A stretch of DNA of 9,331 nucleotides from Litorimonas sp964490745 (GCA_964490745.1 CAZBDT010000095.1:1-9331), one strand, 5' to 3'. Shown: positions 1-6,526, numbered from the stretch's first letter. Notes: a model not told the origin generated them from the letters alone. Made by a program: numbers and translations.

Positions 1-528
1 ATGGGTGCGCTGCTGGCTCATCAGCGCATATTCATCCATACGCTCACGAGAGACATTATAGCGCTCTGCGACGACTTCCGCGGTTTGTAACATCGGCATA
101 TAGGCGGCCGGATGTTTCGCAATGACAGCCGGATCGGGCGCGACGCGCATTTCCGGTGTTTGAACCATTGAGATACTATCGACGCCGCCACCAATGACGA
201 TATCGGCTTCGCCGCACATGATCTTGCGCGCCGCAATCCCAATGGCGACCATGCCGGAGGAACATTGACGATCCACGCTCATGGCCGGAACAGTGACAGG
301 CAAGTTCGAGGCGAGGACGGCATTGCGTCCCACTGTCACTTGTACGCCCTGTTGCAAGGCACAGCCCATCACGACGTCAGCCACTTCCGCACCATCAATA
401 CCTGCGCGACTGACCGCATGGTTAATACAATGCCCTGCCAAGGTCGGAGACGGCGTTGCATTAAAGGCCCCGCGATAGGCGCGACCAATGGGTGTGCGGG
501 CTGTAGAAACGAGGACGGCTTCTCTCAT
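1..528 (-). CDS. Acetyl-CoA acyltransferase (thiolase), 5' part, truncated by the window
   Basis: The 176 visible residues are the N-terminal half of a thiolase, which either cleaves 3-ketoacyl-CoA to acetyl-CoA plus a shortened acyl-CoA or condenses two acyl-CoAs. The protein starts MREAVLVSTARTPIGRA, the usual thiolase opening. The nucleophilic cysteine is Cys89 in DRQCSSG, the normal place for the family, followed by the glycine-rich GGGVDSIS segment. The start at 528 is supported by GGAGA at 536-540 on the minus strand, 7 nt upstream. The C-terminal GHGxP and CxGxG catalytic motifs lie outside the window, so biosynthetic and degradative thiolases cannot be told apart; the QCSSG form favours a degradative 3-ketoacyl-CoA thiolase. 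The gene diverges from an enoyl-CoA hydratase, which fits beta-oxidation-type metabolism. Family assignment is firm; substrate is unknown. Confidence 0.93.
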   Translation of the reverse strand, partial: MREAVLVSTARTPIGRAYRGAFNATPSPTLAGHCINHAVSRAGIDGAEVADVVMGCALQQGVQVTVGRNAVLASNLPVTVPAMSVDRQCSSGMVAIGIAARKIMCGEADIVIGGGVDSISMVQTPEMRVAPDPAVIAKHPAAYMPMLQTAEVVAERYNVSRERMDEYALMSQQRTH

Positions 529-548
529 GAGGGACTCTCCAGAAAAAA

Positions 549-561
549 TGAATGTCATTCA
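549..561. promoter_or_regulatory. Perfect 13-bp palindrome, candidate operator between thiolase and hydratase
   Basis: TGAATG-T-CATTCA is a perfect inverted repeat with a single central base. It sits between the divergent thiolase and hydratase genes, just upstream of the thiolase ribosome binding site. On the minus strand a TTGACG -35-like hexamer at 583-588 places the -10 region at about 560-565, so the palindrome would overlap the promoter; the -10 match is poor. Known context: TGAATGA/TCATTCA half-sites are recognised by the TetR-family FadR of Bacillus, with wider spacing. That a regulator of acyl-CoA metabolism binds here is inference. Confidence 0.4.
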
Positions 562-609
562 GCTATGTCTATTGCGGCGGCGCGTCAAATAACGAATATG
601 AATAGCGTT

Positions 610-1413
610 ATGCAAAACTTACCCAACACACACAGGCTTGATACGGCGCGAGAGGACGGTTGGCTTACAATTTGGTTGAATAACCCAAAAACGAAGAACG
701 CGATTGATGATGCCATGTGTGCGGAGCTGTTGGCCGTGATGGACGCTGTTCGCGATGATAGGACCGTGCGCGGCATTACATTACGTGGGAAGAACGGTGT
801 GTTCTGTTCCGGTGGCGACCTGAAAAGCTTCAACGCCATGCAAGCCCCCGGCATTAGCCATGCCGAGGTTGCAAAGATGAATCGCGGCATTGGGGATGTC
901 CTGCTCGCCCTGAATGAAATGCCGCAAGTCGTGATCTGCCTCGTCGAAGGCGCAGCGATTGCGGGCGGGCTTGGCTTAATGTGTTGTGGGGATGTGATTA
1001 TCGCAACAGAGGATGCGAAATTCTCTCTGACGGAAACGATGATCGGTATTCCACCTGCTCAGATCGCCCCCTTCGTTGTCGCGCGGGTCGGCCTGCCAAT
1101 GGCGCGCCGTATCATGCTGACAGGCGCGCGGTTCAAAGGCGTAGAAGCCAAACAATATGGATTACTGGATGAAACCGCTGCCGATGTTGAAGGATTGGAA
1201 GCGATTGAAGCCAAAATCAAAAAAGGCGTTTTACGCTGCGCCCCCGGTGCCATAGCGGCAACCAAACACCTCATTCTATCATCACGCGAAAAGTCAGGCG
1301 CGGAAATGATGGATCATGCGGCGGATGTCTTTGCCGATTGTATGCGCTCTGACGAAGGCAAGGAAGGCATTGCGAGCTTCCTCGAGAAACGGAAACCGGA
1401 ATGGGCGGGGTAG
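610..1413 (+). CDS. Enoyl-CoA hydratase/isomerase family protein (LiuC/AtuE-like)
   Basis: This 267-residue crotonase-fold enzyme probably hydrates an enoyl-CoA in the cytoplasm. GVFCSGGDLKSF (64-74) and EGAAIAGGLGL (113-123) form the usual CoA-binding and oxyanion-hole segments. Of the two catalytic glutamates of classical hydratases, the later one is present (Glu142 in LTETMIG), while the earlier position is Gly122. The run SLTETMIGIPPAQIAPFVV followed by ARRIMLTGARF resembles methylglutaconyl-CoA and isohexenylglutaconyl-CoA hydratases (LiuC/AtuE), suggesting branched-chain substrates, but this is from memory of the family. In-frame ATGs occur at 565, 598 and 610, none with a convincing ribosome binding site; 610 gives the normal N-terminus and length. 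The reading frame stays open further left only because it overlaps the opposite-strand thiolase. Confidence 0.9.
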   Translation: MQNLPNTHRLDTAREDGWLTIWLNNPKTKNAIDDAMCAELLAVMDAVRDDRTVRGITLRGKNGVFCSGGDLKSFNAMQAPGISHAEVAKMNRGIGDVLLALNEMPQVVICLVEGAAIAGGLGLMCCGDVIIATEDAKFSLTETMIGIPPAQIAPFVVARVGLPMARRIMLTGARFKGVEAKQYGLLDETAADVEGLEAIEAKIKKGVLRCAPGAIAATKHLILSSREKSGAEMMDHAADVFADCMRSDEGKEGIASFLEKRKPEWAG

Positions 1414-1421
1414 CTATTTTT

Positions 1422-1569
1422 TCTCCCCCTCTGCGTTTTGAAAAAACGCAGAGGGGGAGATGTCTGAACGCAGTGAAGACAGAGGGGGACATTTCACCAC
1501 AAGATCGAACAACACCCCCTCCGGCCTCGCTTCGCTCATCCACCTCCCCCTAAAGAGGGGGAGGATGTC
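1422..1569. repeat. Inverted pair of REP-like palindromic units
   Basis: Two related 37-nt units lie in opposite orientation: one on the minus strand (1452-1488) and one on the plus strand (1515-1551). Each has CCCCCTC, then 22 nt, then CTCCCCCT; the two 22-nt cores agree at about 13 positions. Each is capped by an outward hairpin. The left one pairs 1422-1439 with 1443-1460 (18 bp, 3-nt loop); the right one pairs 1543-1551 with 1556-1564 (9 bp, 4-nt loop). The string AGAGGGGGA followed by ATGTC or ATTTC appears three times (1450, 1481, 1554). No T-tract follows either hairpin, so these are not classical terminators. This fills most of the gap between the hydratase and the oxidoreductase. Confidence 0.75.
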
Positions 1570-1587
1570 ATTTTAGGAGACCACACC

Positions 1588-2559
1588 ATGAAAGCTCTAC
1601 GCGTTCACCAATTTCAAGATTACCACAAACACGCCGTCGAAGACGTCGAACCCTCCCCCATGAAAGGCGGGCATGTCCGCATTGCACTCAAGGCCGCAGG
1701 TGTGAATTTCCCCGACATCCTCATTTGCGAAGGCAAATATCAGGCCCAACCGCCCTTCCCATTCATCCCCGGCGGAGAGGCCGCGGGGGTCGTCACGGAA
1801 GTTGCGGATGATGTTAAACATTTGAAAGTCGGAGACCGCGTCGCCTATTTGGGACAGGTGGGAGCCTTTGCCACGGAAGTTGTCGCGCCCGTCGCTGTGG
1901 TCGGGCCGATTGGGGATATGCCGTTCGATATCGCGGCTGGTCTCGTGCTGGTTTACGGGACGTCCTATTACGCGTTGAAACAACGCGCCGCGTTAAAAGC
2001 TGGCGAAACGCTGGTTGTCCTCGGTGCGGCGGGTGGTGTTGGTCTTGCGGCGGTTGAACTTGGCAAGGCCATGGGGGCGCGAGTGATTGCTTGCGCCAGC
2101 ACGGATGAAAAACTCGCGGTTTGCCGCGAACATGGCGCGGATGAGACACTTAATTATTCCGGCGATATGGATTTGAAAAAAGCCATCAAAGGGCTGGGCG
2201 GGGCAGATGTGCTTTATGATCCGGTCGGCGATAAATTTGCAGAGCCTTGCGTGCGCGCGATGAATTGGGGCGGGCGTTATATGGTGATAGGTTTTGCAGC
2301 GGGCGACATTCCGCGCATCCCGCTTAACCTCGCGCTGCTCAAATCCATTGATATTCGCGGCGTCTTTTGGGGGGCATGGACCCAACGCGATCCGAAAGCG
2401 CATATGGGCAATATCGCCGAGATCATGCAAATGCTACAAACAGTAAAAATCAAACCCCGCATTAGTAATCACTACCCGCTTGAAGATTTCGCAGAGGCGT
2501 TCGACGAGCTGACAAGTCGGAAGGCGATGGGCAAAGTTATTTTGACGATGGATGCGTAA
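1588..2559 (+). CDS. NADPH:quinone oxidoreductase family protein (zinc-independent MDR)
   Basis: This 323-residue medium-chain dehydrogenase/reductase probably passes hydride from NADPH to a quinone or an alpha,beta-unsaturated acyl or carbonyl compound. The N-terminal GroES-like domain (about 1-120) contains GVNFPD (38-43) and PGGEAAGVV (61-69), and the Rossmann domain carries LGAAGGVG (145-152). The catalytic and structural zinc cysteines of zinc alcohol dehydrogenases are absent, as expected for the quinone oxidoreductase subgroup. The start is well set by AGGAGA at 1575-1580, 7 nt before the ATG. The gene follows the repeat region in the same direction as the hydratase, 174 nt downstream, so cotranscription is possible but unproven. 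Some relatives act on enoyl-CoA esters, which would suit the neighbourhood; the substrate cannot be decided from sequence. Confidence 0.9.
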   Translation: MKALRVHQFQDYHKHAVEDVEPSPMKGGHVRIALKAAGVNFPDILICEGKYQAQPPFPFIPGGEAAGVVTEVADDVKHLKVGDRVAYLGQVGAFATEVVAPVAVVGPIGDMPFDIAAGLVLVYGTSYYALKQRAALKAGETLVVLGAAGGVGLAAVELGKAMGARVIACASTDEKLAVCREHGADETLNYSGDMDLKKAIKGLGGADVLYDPVGDKFAEPCVRAMNWGGRYMVIGFAAGDIPRIPLNLALLKSIDIRGVFWGAWTQRDPKAHMGNIAEIMQMLQTVKIKPRISNHYPLEDFAEAFDELTSRKAMGKVILTMDA

Positions 2560-2614
2560 CGCCCGCAATCCATCTGGGGGATTAATTGCCGTGAAGCACC
2601 GAGCGCAGCTAGGG

Positions 2615-3445
2615 TTATTGTGGATTTTCATTTGTGGTCTGAAGCCCCGGTAGCAAAGCTTTAAATCGCGGAATTACAAAAGCATCCTGCCCGGGCAATT
2701 CGGTTTCCAGACCAAGAAAATTTCCAAATAGGAGCGCTTGTAAATCCGCGACTTGGGCTTCGGGGCGCAGAAGGTGCTGCACGTCTTCGACAACGCTCTC
2801 AACAGTTTCCTCCGCCCAACTCAACCAGATAAAATATTCGCCCGGTGCAAAGCTCTCTATCGCCGCCTCAATACGATCTTCAAAATCATATTCGTCTTCG
2901 TCCGGCAACCGGTTGAGATTCAGCTTCGTCCGCACCTCGGCTAAAGTGTCCAAGTTAAAATGCTGCATCAACATTCGGCTTTGTAGAATATAAGTGTGCA
3001 CCCACTCAATTCTCTGCTGAAGCGCCTCTGTTTGTAGCTCGATGAAAGACTTAAAATAATCTTCATTGAAAGACGGTAAGACGAAAAGAGCTGGTTTATC
3101 AAAAAAGCGCAAAAGTATTTTACCAAATAAATCTACGATATTCTCATAAGCCGCCTTTCGTTCGGGACCGCTCATTTTGATCTCCAGCTCGGAGTCGTCA
3201 TAAGCATGGACATCATGAACCGCGTAAATTGGTGTGCTCTCATCTAAGCGCTCATCATCTCCGAAAAAGACAGCTTCCGACCTTTCCTCAACCTTGAAAA
3301 TAATATGGCATGACAGTCGAATGGTTGTTTGGTTCAACGTAATATCGAATTCATGCGAGGCCTTAAAATGCAGAAAAGGGCGTGCGACAAAAACTGCACC
3401 CGTTTTAGAATCAATTAATGGCTCTGATGATGTCTTACGATACAT
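2615..3445 (-). CDS. Hypothetical protein, 276 residues, family not recognised
   Basis: I do not recognise this protein. From the ATG at 3445 it begins MYRKTSSEPL; a GTG two codons further up (3451) is also open, but GAGGA at 3453-3457 lies only 1 nt from that GTG and an ideal 7 nt from the ATG. There is no signal peptide or membrane segment. Residues up to about 80 look beta-rich with alternating hydrophobic positions. The rest looks helical and rich in acidic and aromatic residues, including DEDEYDFEDRIEAAIESF and a C-terminal helix ending FGNFLGLETELPGQ. It points opposite to the genes on both sides, and its codons look AT-richer than theirs, suggesting later acquisition. Coding status is supported by length, start context and the lack of a better frame. 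Confidence 0.75.
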   Translation of the reverse strand: MYRKTSSEPLIDSKTGAVFVARPFLHFKASHEFDITLNQTTIRLSCHIIFKVEERSEAVFFGDDERLDESTPIYAVHDVHAYDDSELEIKMSGPERKAAYENIVDLFGKILLRFFDKPALFVLPSFNEDYFKSFIELQTEALQQRIEWVHTYILQSRMLMQHFNLDTLAEVRTKLNLNRLPDEDEYDFEDRIEAAIESFAPGEYFIWLSWAEETVESVVEDVQHLLRPEAQVADLQALLFGNFLGLETELPGQDAFVIPRFKALLPGLQTTNENPQ

Positions 3446-3452
3446 ACTCACG

Positions 3453-3457
3453 TCCTC
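3453..3457 (-). promoter_or_regulatory. Ribosome binding site that decides the start of the hypothetical gene
   Basis: GAGGA on the minus strand is 7 nt from the ATG at 3445 but only 1 nt from the in-frame GTG at 3451, so translation most likely starts at the ATG. Confidence 0.6.
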
Positions 3458-3487
3458 TTCTATCTCGTTAAAGCAATTCTATCAGAG

Positions 3488-3516
3488 GTGACAGGTTAGA
3501 AACGCAATGCTATCGC
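3488..3516 (+). promoter_or_regulatory. Possible promoter for a leaderless alcohol dehydrogenase mRNA
   Basis: GTGACA (3488-3493, 5 of 6 matches to the -35 consensus) is followed after exactly 17 nt by TATCGC (3511-3516, 3 of 6 matches to -10). Transcription would begin about 7 nt later, essentially at the ATG at 3524. That gene shows no Shine-Dalgarno sequence, which is consistent with leaderless translation. The -10 element is weak, so this remains a hypothesis. Confidence 0.3.
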
Positions 3517-3523
3517 CTTAGCC

Positions 3524-4654
3524 ATGCACACATTCAAAACAGTCTCTGACATTCGTATTGCGCCCGGTGGGGCGGCGAAGCTTGATCTCTTTGTTGAGGG
3601 ATTATCCGCGAATAAACGCATCGCCATTGTCACCGATAAAGGCGTGCGGGGGTTGGGTTTGATGGACGCTGGCGTAGACGCATTGAAAGCGGCCGGCTTT
3701 GATGTGCTGGTCTTAGACCAAGTTGTGGCCGACCCGCCCGACACGATTGTTTTGGACATCGCGGACGCTATCAGGGCGTTTAATGCGGGTCTTGTCATCG
3801 GGTTTGGCGGCGGGTCGCCCATGGACACGGCCAAGGTCGCGGCTTGTCTCGCGGGGTCTGAACAACTATTGGAAACCATGTATGGCGTAGATCAGGTGAA
3901 GGGACCGCGCTTGCCGTTACTCCTCATCCCGACAACCTCCGGCACAGGCAGCGAGGTCACCAATGTCGCCATTCTGACGACGGGCAAGACAGCCAAGAAA
4001 GGCGTTGTGTCTGATCCGCTTTATGCGGATCGTGTTTTGCTGGATGCCGAACTGACGCTCGGCCTGCCCGCTTCGATCACGGCGAGTACGGGCATTGACG
4101 CGATGGTTCATGCGATAGAAGCCTATACCTCGATCCGCCTGAAAAATCCGATCAGTGACGCCCTCGCCCTGACAGCGCTTCGCAAATTGCGGAACAATAT
4201 CGTACAGGCTGTAAATGAACCGGGCAATATTGACGCGCGGAATGAAATGCTGATGGGCGCGATGATTGCGGGGCAGGCTTTTTCCAATGCGCCCTGTGCA
4301 GCGGTCCACGCCCTCGCCTATCCGCTGGGTGGATTTTTCCATGTGCCGCACGGTCTCTCTAACGCGCTCGTCCTGACCGAGGTGATGAAATATAATCAGC
4401 CCGAAGCCGATCATTGGTATGGTGAAATTGCGAGCGACCTCGGCGTTGGGCAAAGCGGGACGTCTTTGGTCGATGAAATGCTACGGATAAAAGACGCCAC
4501 CCACGTTCCGCAAACCCTAACAGAGGTCAACATCCCCAGCGACGCCATCAAAATGATGGCCGATGACGCCATGACCAAAGACCGCCTGCTCATGAATAAT
4601 GCCCGCGAAATGACGCATGAGGCAGTGGTGAAAATTTATGAGACGATTTTATAA
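3524..4654 (+). CDS. Iron-containing alcohol dehydrogenase
   Basis: This 376-residue group III (Fe-dependent) alcohol dehydrogenase interconverts alcohols and aldehydes with NAD(P). The nucleotide-binding GGGSPMD is at 95-101 and PTTSGTGSE at 136-144. The metal ligands expected for the family are all visible: Asp192 and His196 in DAMVHAIEA, His262 in AVHALAYP, and His276 in VPHG, nearly the same numbering as FucO (196, 200, 263, 277). The length is normal. An in-frame stop at 3497-3499 rules out an upstream ATG, and no ribosome binding site precedes the ATG at 3524. The gene is divergent from the hypothetical gene to its left. The substrate could be a short-chain alcohol or a hydroxy acid; the neighbourhood does not decide it. 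Confidence 0.95.
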   Translation: MHTFKTVSDIRIAPGGAAKLDLFVEGLSANKRIAIVTDKGVRGLGLMDAGVDALKAAGFDVLVLDQVVADPPDTIVLDIADAIRAFNAGLVIGFGGGSPMDTAKVAACLAGSEQLLETMYGVDQVKGPRLPLLLIPTTSGTGSEVTNVAILTTGKTAKKGVVSDPLYADRVLLDAELTLGLPASITASTGIDAMVHAIEAYTSIRLKNPISDALALTALRKLRNNIVQAVNEPGNIDARNEMLMGAMIAGQAFSNAPCAAVHALAYPLGGFFHVPHGLSNALVLTEVMKYNQPEADHWYGEIASDLGVGQSGTSLVDEMLRIKDATHVPQTLTEVNIPSDAIKMMADDAMTKDRLLMNNAREMTHEAVVKIYETIL

Positions 4655-4676
4655 AAATTCAAAATTTTGAATTTTT
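4653..4676. repeat. Perfect 24-bp AT-rich palindrome overlapping the dehydrogenase stop codon
   Basis: AAAAATTCAAAA (4653-4664) is followed at once by its exact reverse complement TTTTGAATTTTT (4665-4676). The last two bases of the alcohol dehydrogenase TAA are part of it. Only two of the 24 bases are G and two are C counting both arms. It could be a protein-binding site or a weak hairpin that partly ends transcription before the next gene; it is too AT-rich for a strong intrinsic terminator. Confidence 0.6.
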
Positions 4677-4700
4677 GAAAATTTGAAGAAAGTCGGCATA

Positions 4701-5327
4701 ATGGAAACTCTAGCTCAACAAATTAAATCTTCTCTCCCGGATGGCATGCACTTACCGCCTGCCCTAGAGCTCTTGTTCGAATGGATAGATGAGAGCGGAT
4801 TCAGTTGGACCAGAAACGGCAAAGTCGGTGGATCACTAATGCCTTACGGGACATCCGGGAAAAGCTTTCTAGCTCCATACATAGAATTTTCCGCAGAAGG
4901 GTCGGAAAACCTAAAATATTGGTTTGGCCAAGATGGATCAGAGCTACATGAACGTTTATTTGTTTTCTGCAAAACGGGTGGAGATGGGTCGATGGGCGCA
5001 TTCTGGCTTGATGACAATGGAAAGCAACATATTGTGCATATGGGGTCAGGATCTGGGTCGGTAATGACATGTGTTTTGACTGACAATGCGGTAGATTTCC
5101 TACGCTTGCTCGCCATCGGATATGATGAAATTTGTTGGGGCGAGTTTGACATACCACCGGCGGATGACGTGCCTTTGAACACCAAATTCCGAAACTGGGT
5201 AGAGACAACATTCTCAACCACCATTCCCAAATTGGGAAATGAAATTGTCAAAGAGACCACTGGAATGGACGACGAAGGCCCCATCGCCGACCCTTTCCTG
5301 AAGTGGGTTCGCACTATGACCGCCTAA
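4701..5327 (+). CDS. SUKH/SMI1-KNR4-like protein, possible immunity protein
   Basis: A 208-residue soluble protein with no signal peptide. Its LFVFCKTGGDGSMGAFWLDD (86-105) resembles the central strand-turn-strand of SMI1/KNR4 (SUKH) domains, where a glycine-rich turn follows a strand ending in F/FA. VDFLRLLAIGYDEICW (131-146) is a helix I associate with proteins annotated as SMI1/KNR4 family. Many SUKH proteins neutralise contact-dependent or polymorphic toxins, but no toxin gene is present here. The ATG at 4701 is preferred over the in-frame TTG at 4683, which has no ribosome binding site; even the ATG has only a weak purine stretch upstream. The stop codon lies within the ribosome binding site of the thioesterase gene, so the two are probably translated together. 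The coding call is firm; the family call is moderate. Confidence 0.6.
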   Translation: METLAQQIKSSLPDGMHLPPALELLFEWIDESGFSWTRNGKVGGSLMPYGTSGKSFLAPYIEFSAEGSENLKYWFGQDGSELHERLFVFCKTGGDGSMGAFWLDDNGKQHIVHMGSGSGSVMTCVLTDNAVDFLRLLAIGYDEICWGEFDIPPADDVPLNTKFRNWVETTFSTTIPKLGNEIVKETTGMDDEGPIADPFLKWVRTMTA

Positions 5328-5332
5328 GGAGA
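5326..5332 (+). promoter_or_regulatory. Ribosome binding site that sets a GTG start for the thioesterase
   Basis: AAGGAGA overlaps the stop codon of the SUKH-like gene and lies 9 nt before the GTG at 5342. It supports that GTG rather than the upstream in-frame start at 5303, which is inside the preceding gene, and indicates translational coupling. Confidence 0.65.
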
Positions 5333-5341
5333 ACGCAGCTA

Positions 5342-5779
5342 GTGACCCGCCCTACACCCAACAGCCTCAACAATTACCCACATCATCTCACCCTCCCAAC
5401 GCGCTGGGCGGATAATGATGTTTATGGGCATGTGAATAATTCGGTCTATTATTTCTATTTCGACACGGTTGTGAACCGTTGGCTGATTGATAATGGCTTA
5501 TTGGAGATCGGCAAAAGCGAAATCATTGGTCTTGTCGTCGGGACGAGCTGCGACTTCTTCGCGCCGATTAGTTTCCCGGATGATGTCGTAGCAGGACTCC
5601 GCACGGCGAAAATCGGCACATCTAGTGTGACCTACGAAATCGGCCTGTTCCGAAATGATGAGCACACAACCAGTGCACAAGGCATATTCACCCATGTCTA
5701 TGTCGATGAGAAAACGCGCCGCCCCGTCCCGATTTCAGAGGCAATGCGGGATAAACTGGACCAAATCGCCCCTATCTGA
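5342..5779 (+). CDS. Acyl-CoA thioesterase, 4HBT/YbgC-like hotdog fold
   Basis: This 145-residue single-domain hotdog enzyme hydrolyses acyl-CoA thioesters in the cytoplasm. RWADNDVYGHVNNSVYYFYFD (21-41) is the classic 4HBT signature: Asp26 corresponds to the catalytic Asp17 of Pseudomonas 4-hydroxybenzoyl-CoA thioesterase, and HVNN is typical of the YbgC/FadM-like branch. The length matches the family (130-150 residues). The GTG start is chosen from the ribosome binding site overlapping the upstream stop codon; an open frame continues 13 codons further left into the SUKH-like gene. Together with the thiolase, hydratase and dehydrogenases it supports an acyl-CoA theme. The exact acyl substrate cannot be inferred. 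It converges on the redoxin gene. Confidence 0.9.
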   Translation: MTRPTPNSLNNYPHHLTLPTRWADNDVYGHVNNSVYYFYFDTVVNRWLIDNGLLEIGKSEIIGLVVGTSCDFFAPISFPDDVVAGLRTAKIGTSSVTYEIGLFRNDEHTTSAQGIFTHVYVDEKTRRPVPISEAMRDKLDQIAPI

Positions 5780-5785
5780 TGGCAC

Positions 5786-5818
5786 AAAAAAAGCCGCTGC
5801 CAAAAATAGGCAGCGGCT
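5786..5818 (-). terminator. Intrinsic terminator of the redoxin/DsbD operon
   Basis: Read on the minus strand, a 10-bp GC-rich stem (AGCCGCTGCC paired with GGCAGCGGCT, 7-nt loop; arms 5809-5818 and 5792-5801) runs directly into a tract of seven T (5786-5792). It lies about 35 nt beyond the redoxin stop codon. Read rightward the hairpin is followed by ATAACTTTG, so it is at best a poor terminator for the thioesterase. Confidence 0.85.
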
Positions 5819-5853
5819 ATAACTTTGAAGCCGAAATCGACTATACTGTCAGA

Positions 5854-6471
5854 TTAGGACTTATATTTGACGGAACAACCGTAAGGCGGCGTGTCTGACA
5901 CCGCGACGACATTACCGGCTTTCAAGTCTTCCATGGCGGCGAGAACGTAGTTCTTTGCGCCCGCAACAGTTGCCGGATTGGCTGACGGGTTATCGTCAAT
6001 CGCGCCCTGATAAACCAGCGTCTGGCTCTCATCGATGATATACATATGCGGCGTTGTTTTCGCGGAGAAAGTTTTGCCCATATCGCCGGACGGGTCGAGG
6101 ACGACAGCCGTTACATCCGCCTCTTGCTCGGCCTTCCACGCATTGGCTTCTTCCGGCGTTTTATAACCTTGCTTGCCGGGGGCGCTGGAAATCACGGACA
6201 ACCAAACTGCACCGTCAGCTTTCGCCATAGCTTGCGTCTTTTGCATATTGTCGGTGGAATAATGCTTCTTCACATAGGGGCAGCCTTCATTCGTCCATTC
6301 CAACACGACTTTTTTGCCTGCAAAATCAGAAAGATTGTGCTGCACACCATTTGAGTCCACGACTGTCATATCAGAGACATTGGACCCTGTCGCAATTTTG
6401 GCGAAAGCCGGAGCGGCAAACGCGATTGTGGAAACCGCTAGAGATGAAAATAGAAGTTTTGAGAACGCCAT
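5854..6471 (-). CDS. Exported redoxin (thioredoxin-fold, PrxL-like) partner of the DsbD-type transporter
   Basis: A 205-residue protein with a clear signal peptide (hydrophobic core LAVSTIAFAAPAFA, predicted cleavage after Ala24), so the mature protein acts in the periplasm. The thioredoxin-fold body has LEWTNEGCPYVKKHY (58-71), with the single active-site Cys64, and the cis-proline motif TTPHMYIID (139-147, Pro141). A second cysteine, Cys199, is near the C-terminus in PYGCSVKY and could be the resolving partner. There is no CxxC. This pattern suggests a peroxiredoxin-like reductase rather than a plain thioredoxin. AAGGA lies 7 nt before the ATG. The gene is 55 nt downstream of the transporter on the same strand and ends at a terminator. 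In Caulobacter, ScsB reduces an envelope peroxiredoxin called PrxL; equivalence here is inferred. Confidence 0.85.
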   Translation of the reverse strand: MAFSKLLFSSLAVSTIAFAAPAFAKIATGSNVSDMTVVDSNGVQHNLSDFAGKKVVLEWTNEGCPYVKKHYSTDNMQKTQAMAKADGAVWLSVISSAPGKQGYKTPEEANAWKAEQEADVTAVVLDPSGDMGKTFSAKTTPHMYIIDESQTLVYQGAIDDNPSANPATVAGAKNYVLAAMEDLKAGNVVAVSDTPPYGCSVKYKS

Positions 6472-6526
6472 ATCTATATCCTTGAATTGAAGTTTAATCT
6501 AAATACGCAAAACATTTCGCGTTGGT

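Noticed and set aside
265..609. Long N-terminal extension of the hydratase frame
   Set aside because: It overlaps the divergent thiolase on the other strand, adds residues with no family resemblance, and would give an abnormal 382-residue length.
1422..1460. Hairpin after the hydratase as an intrinsic terminator
   Set aside because: The stem is strong but no T-tract follows on either strand, and it belongs to the REP-like pair.
1271..1543. 90-residue leftward frame through the hydratase end and the repeat region
   Set aside because: Shadow of the hydratase plus low-complexity repeat; no start context or family resemblance.
2566..2588. Weak inverted repeat (AATCC...GGATT, with GCAAT...ATTGC) between convergent genes
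   Set aside because: Only about 5 bp per stem with no T-tract; not convincing as a terminator.
4701..5327. Complete toxin-immunity locus
   Set aside because: No toxin, secretion or recombination-associated gene is present in the window, so only the immunity-like gene can be described.
5303..5341. Upstream ATG-initiated start for the thioesterase
   Set aside because: It lies within the preceding gene, lacks a ribosome binding site, and adds residues not typical of the family; the GTG at 5342 has a good one.
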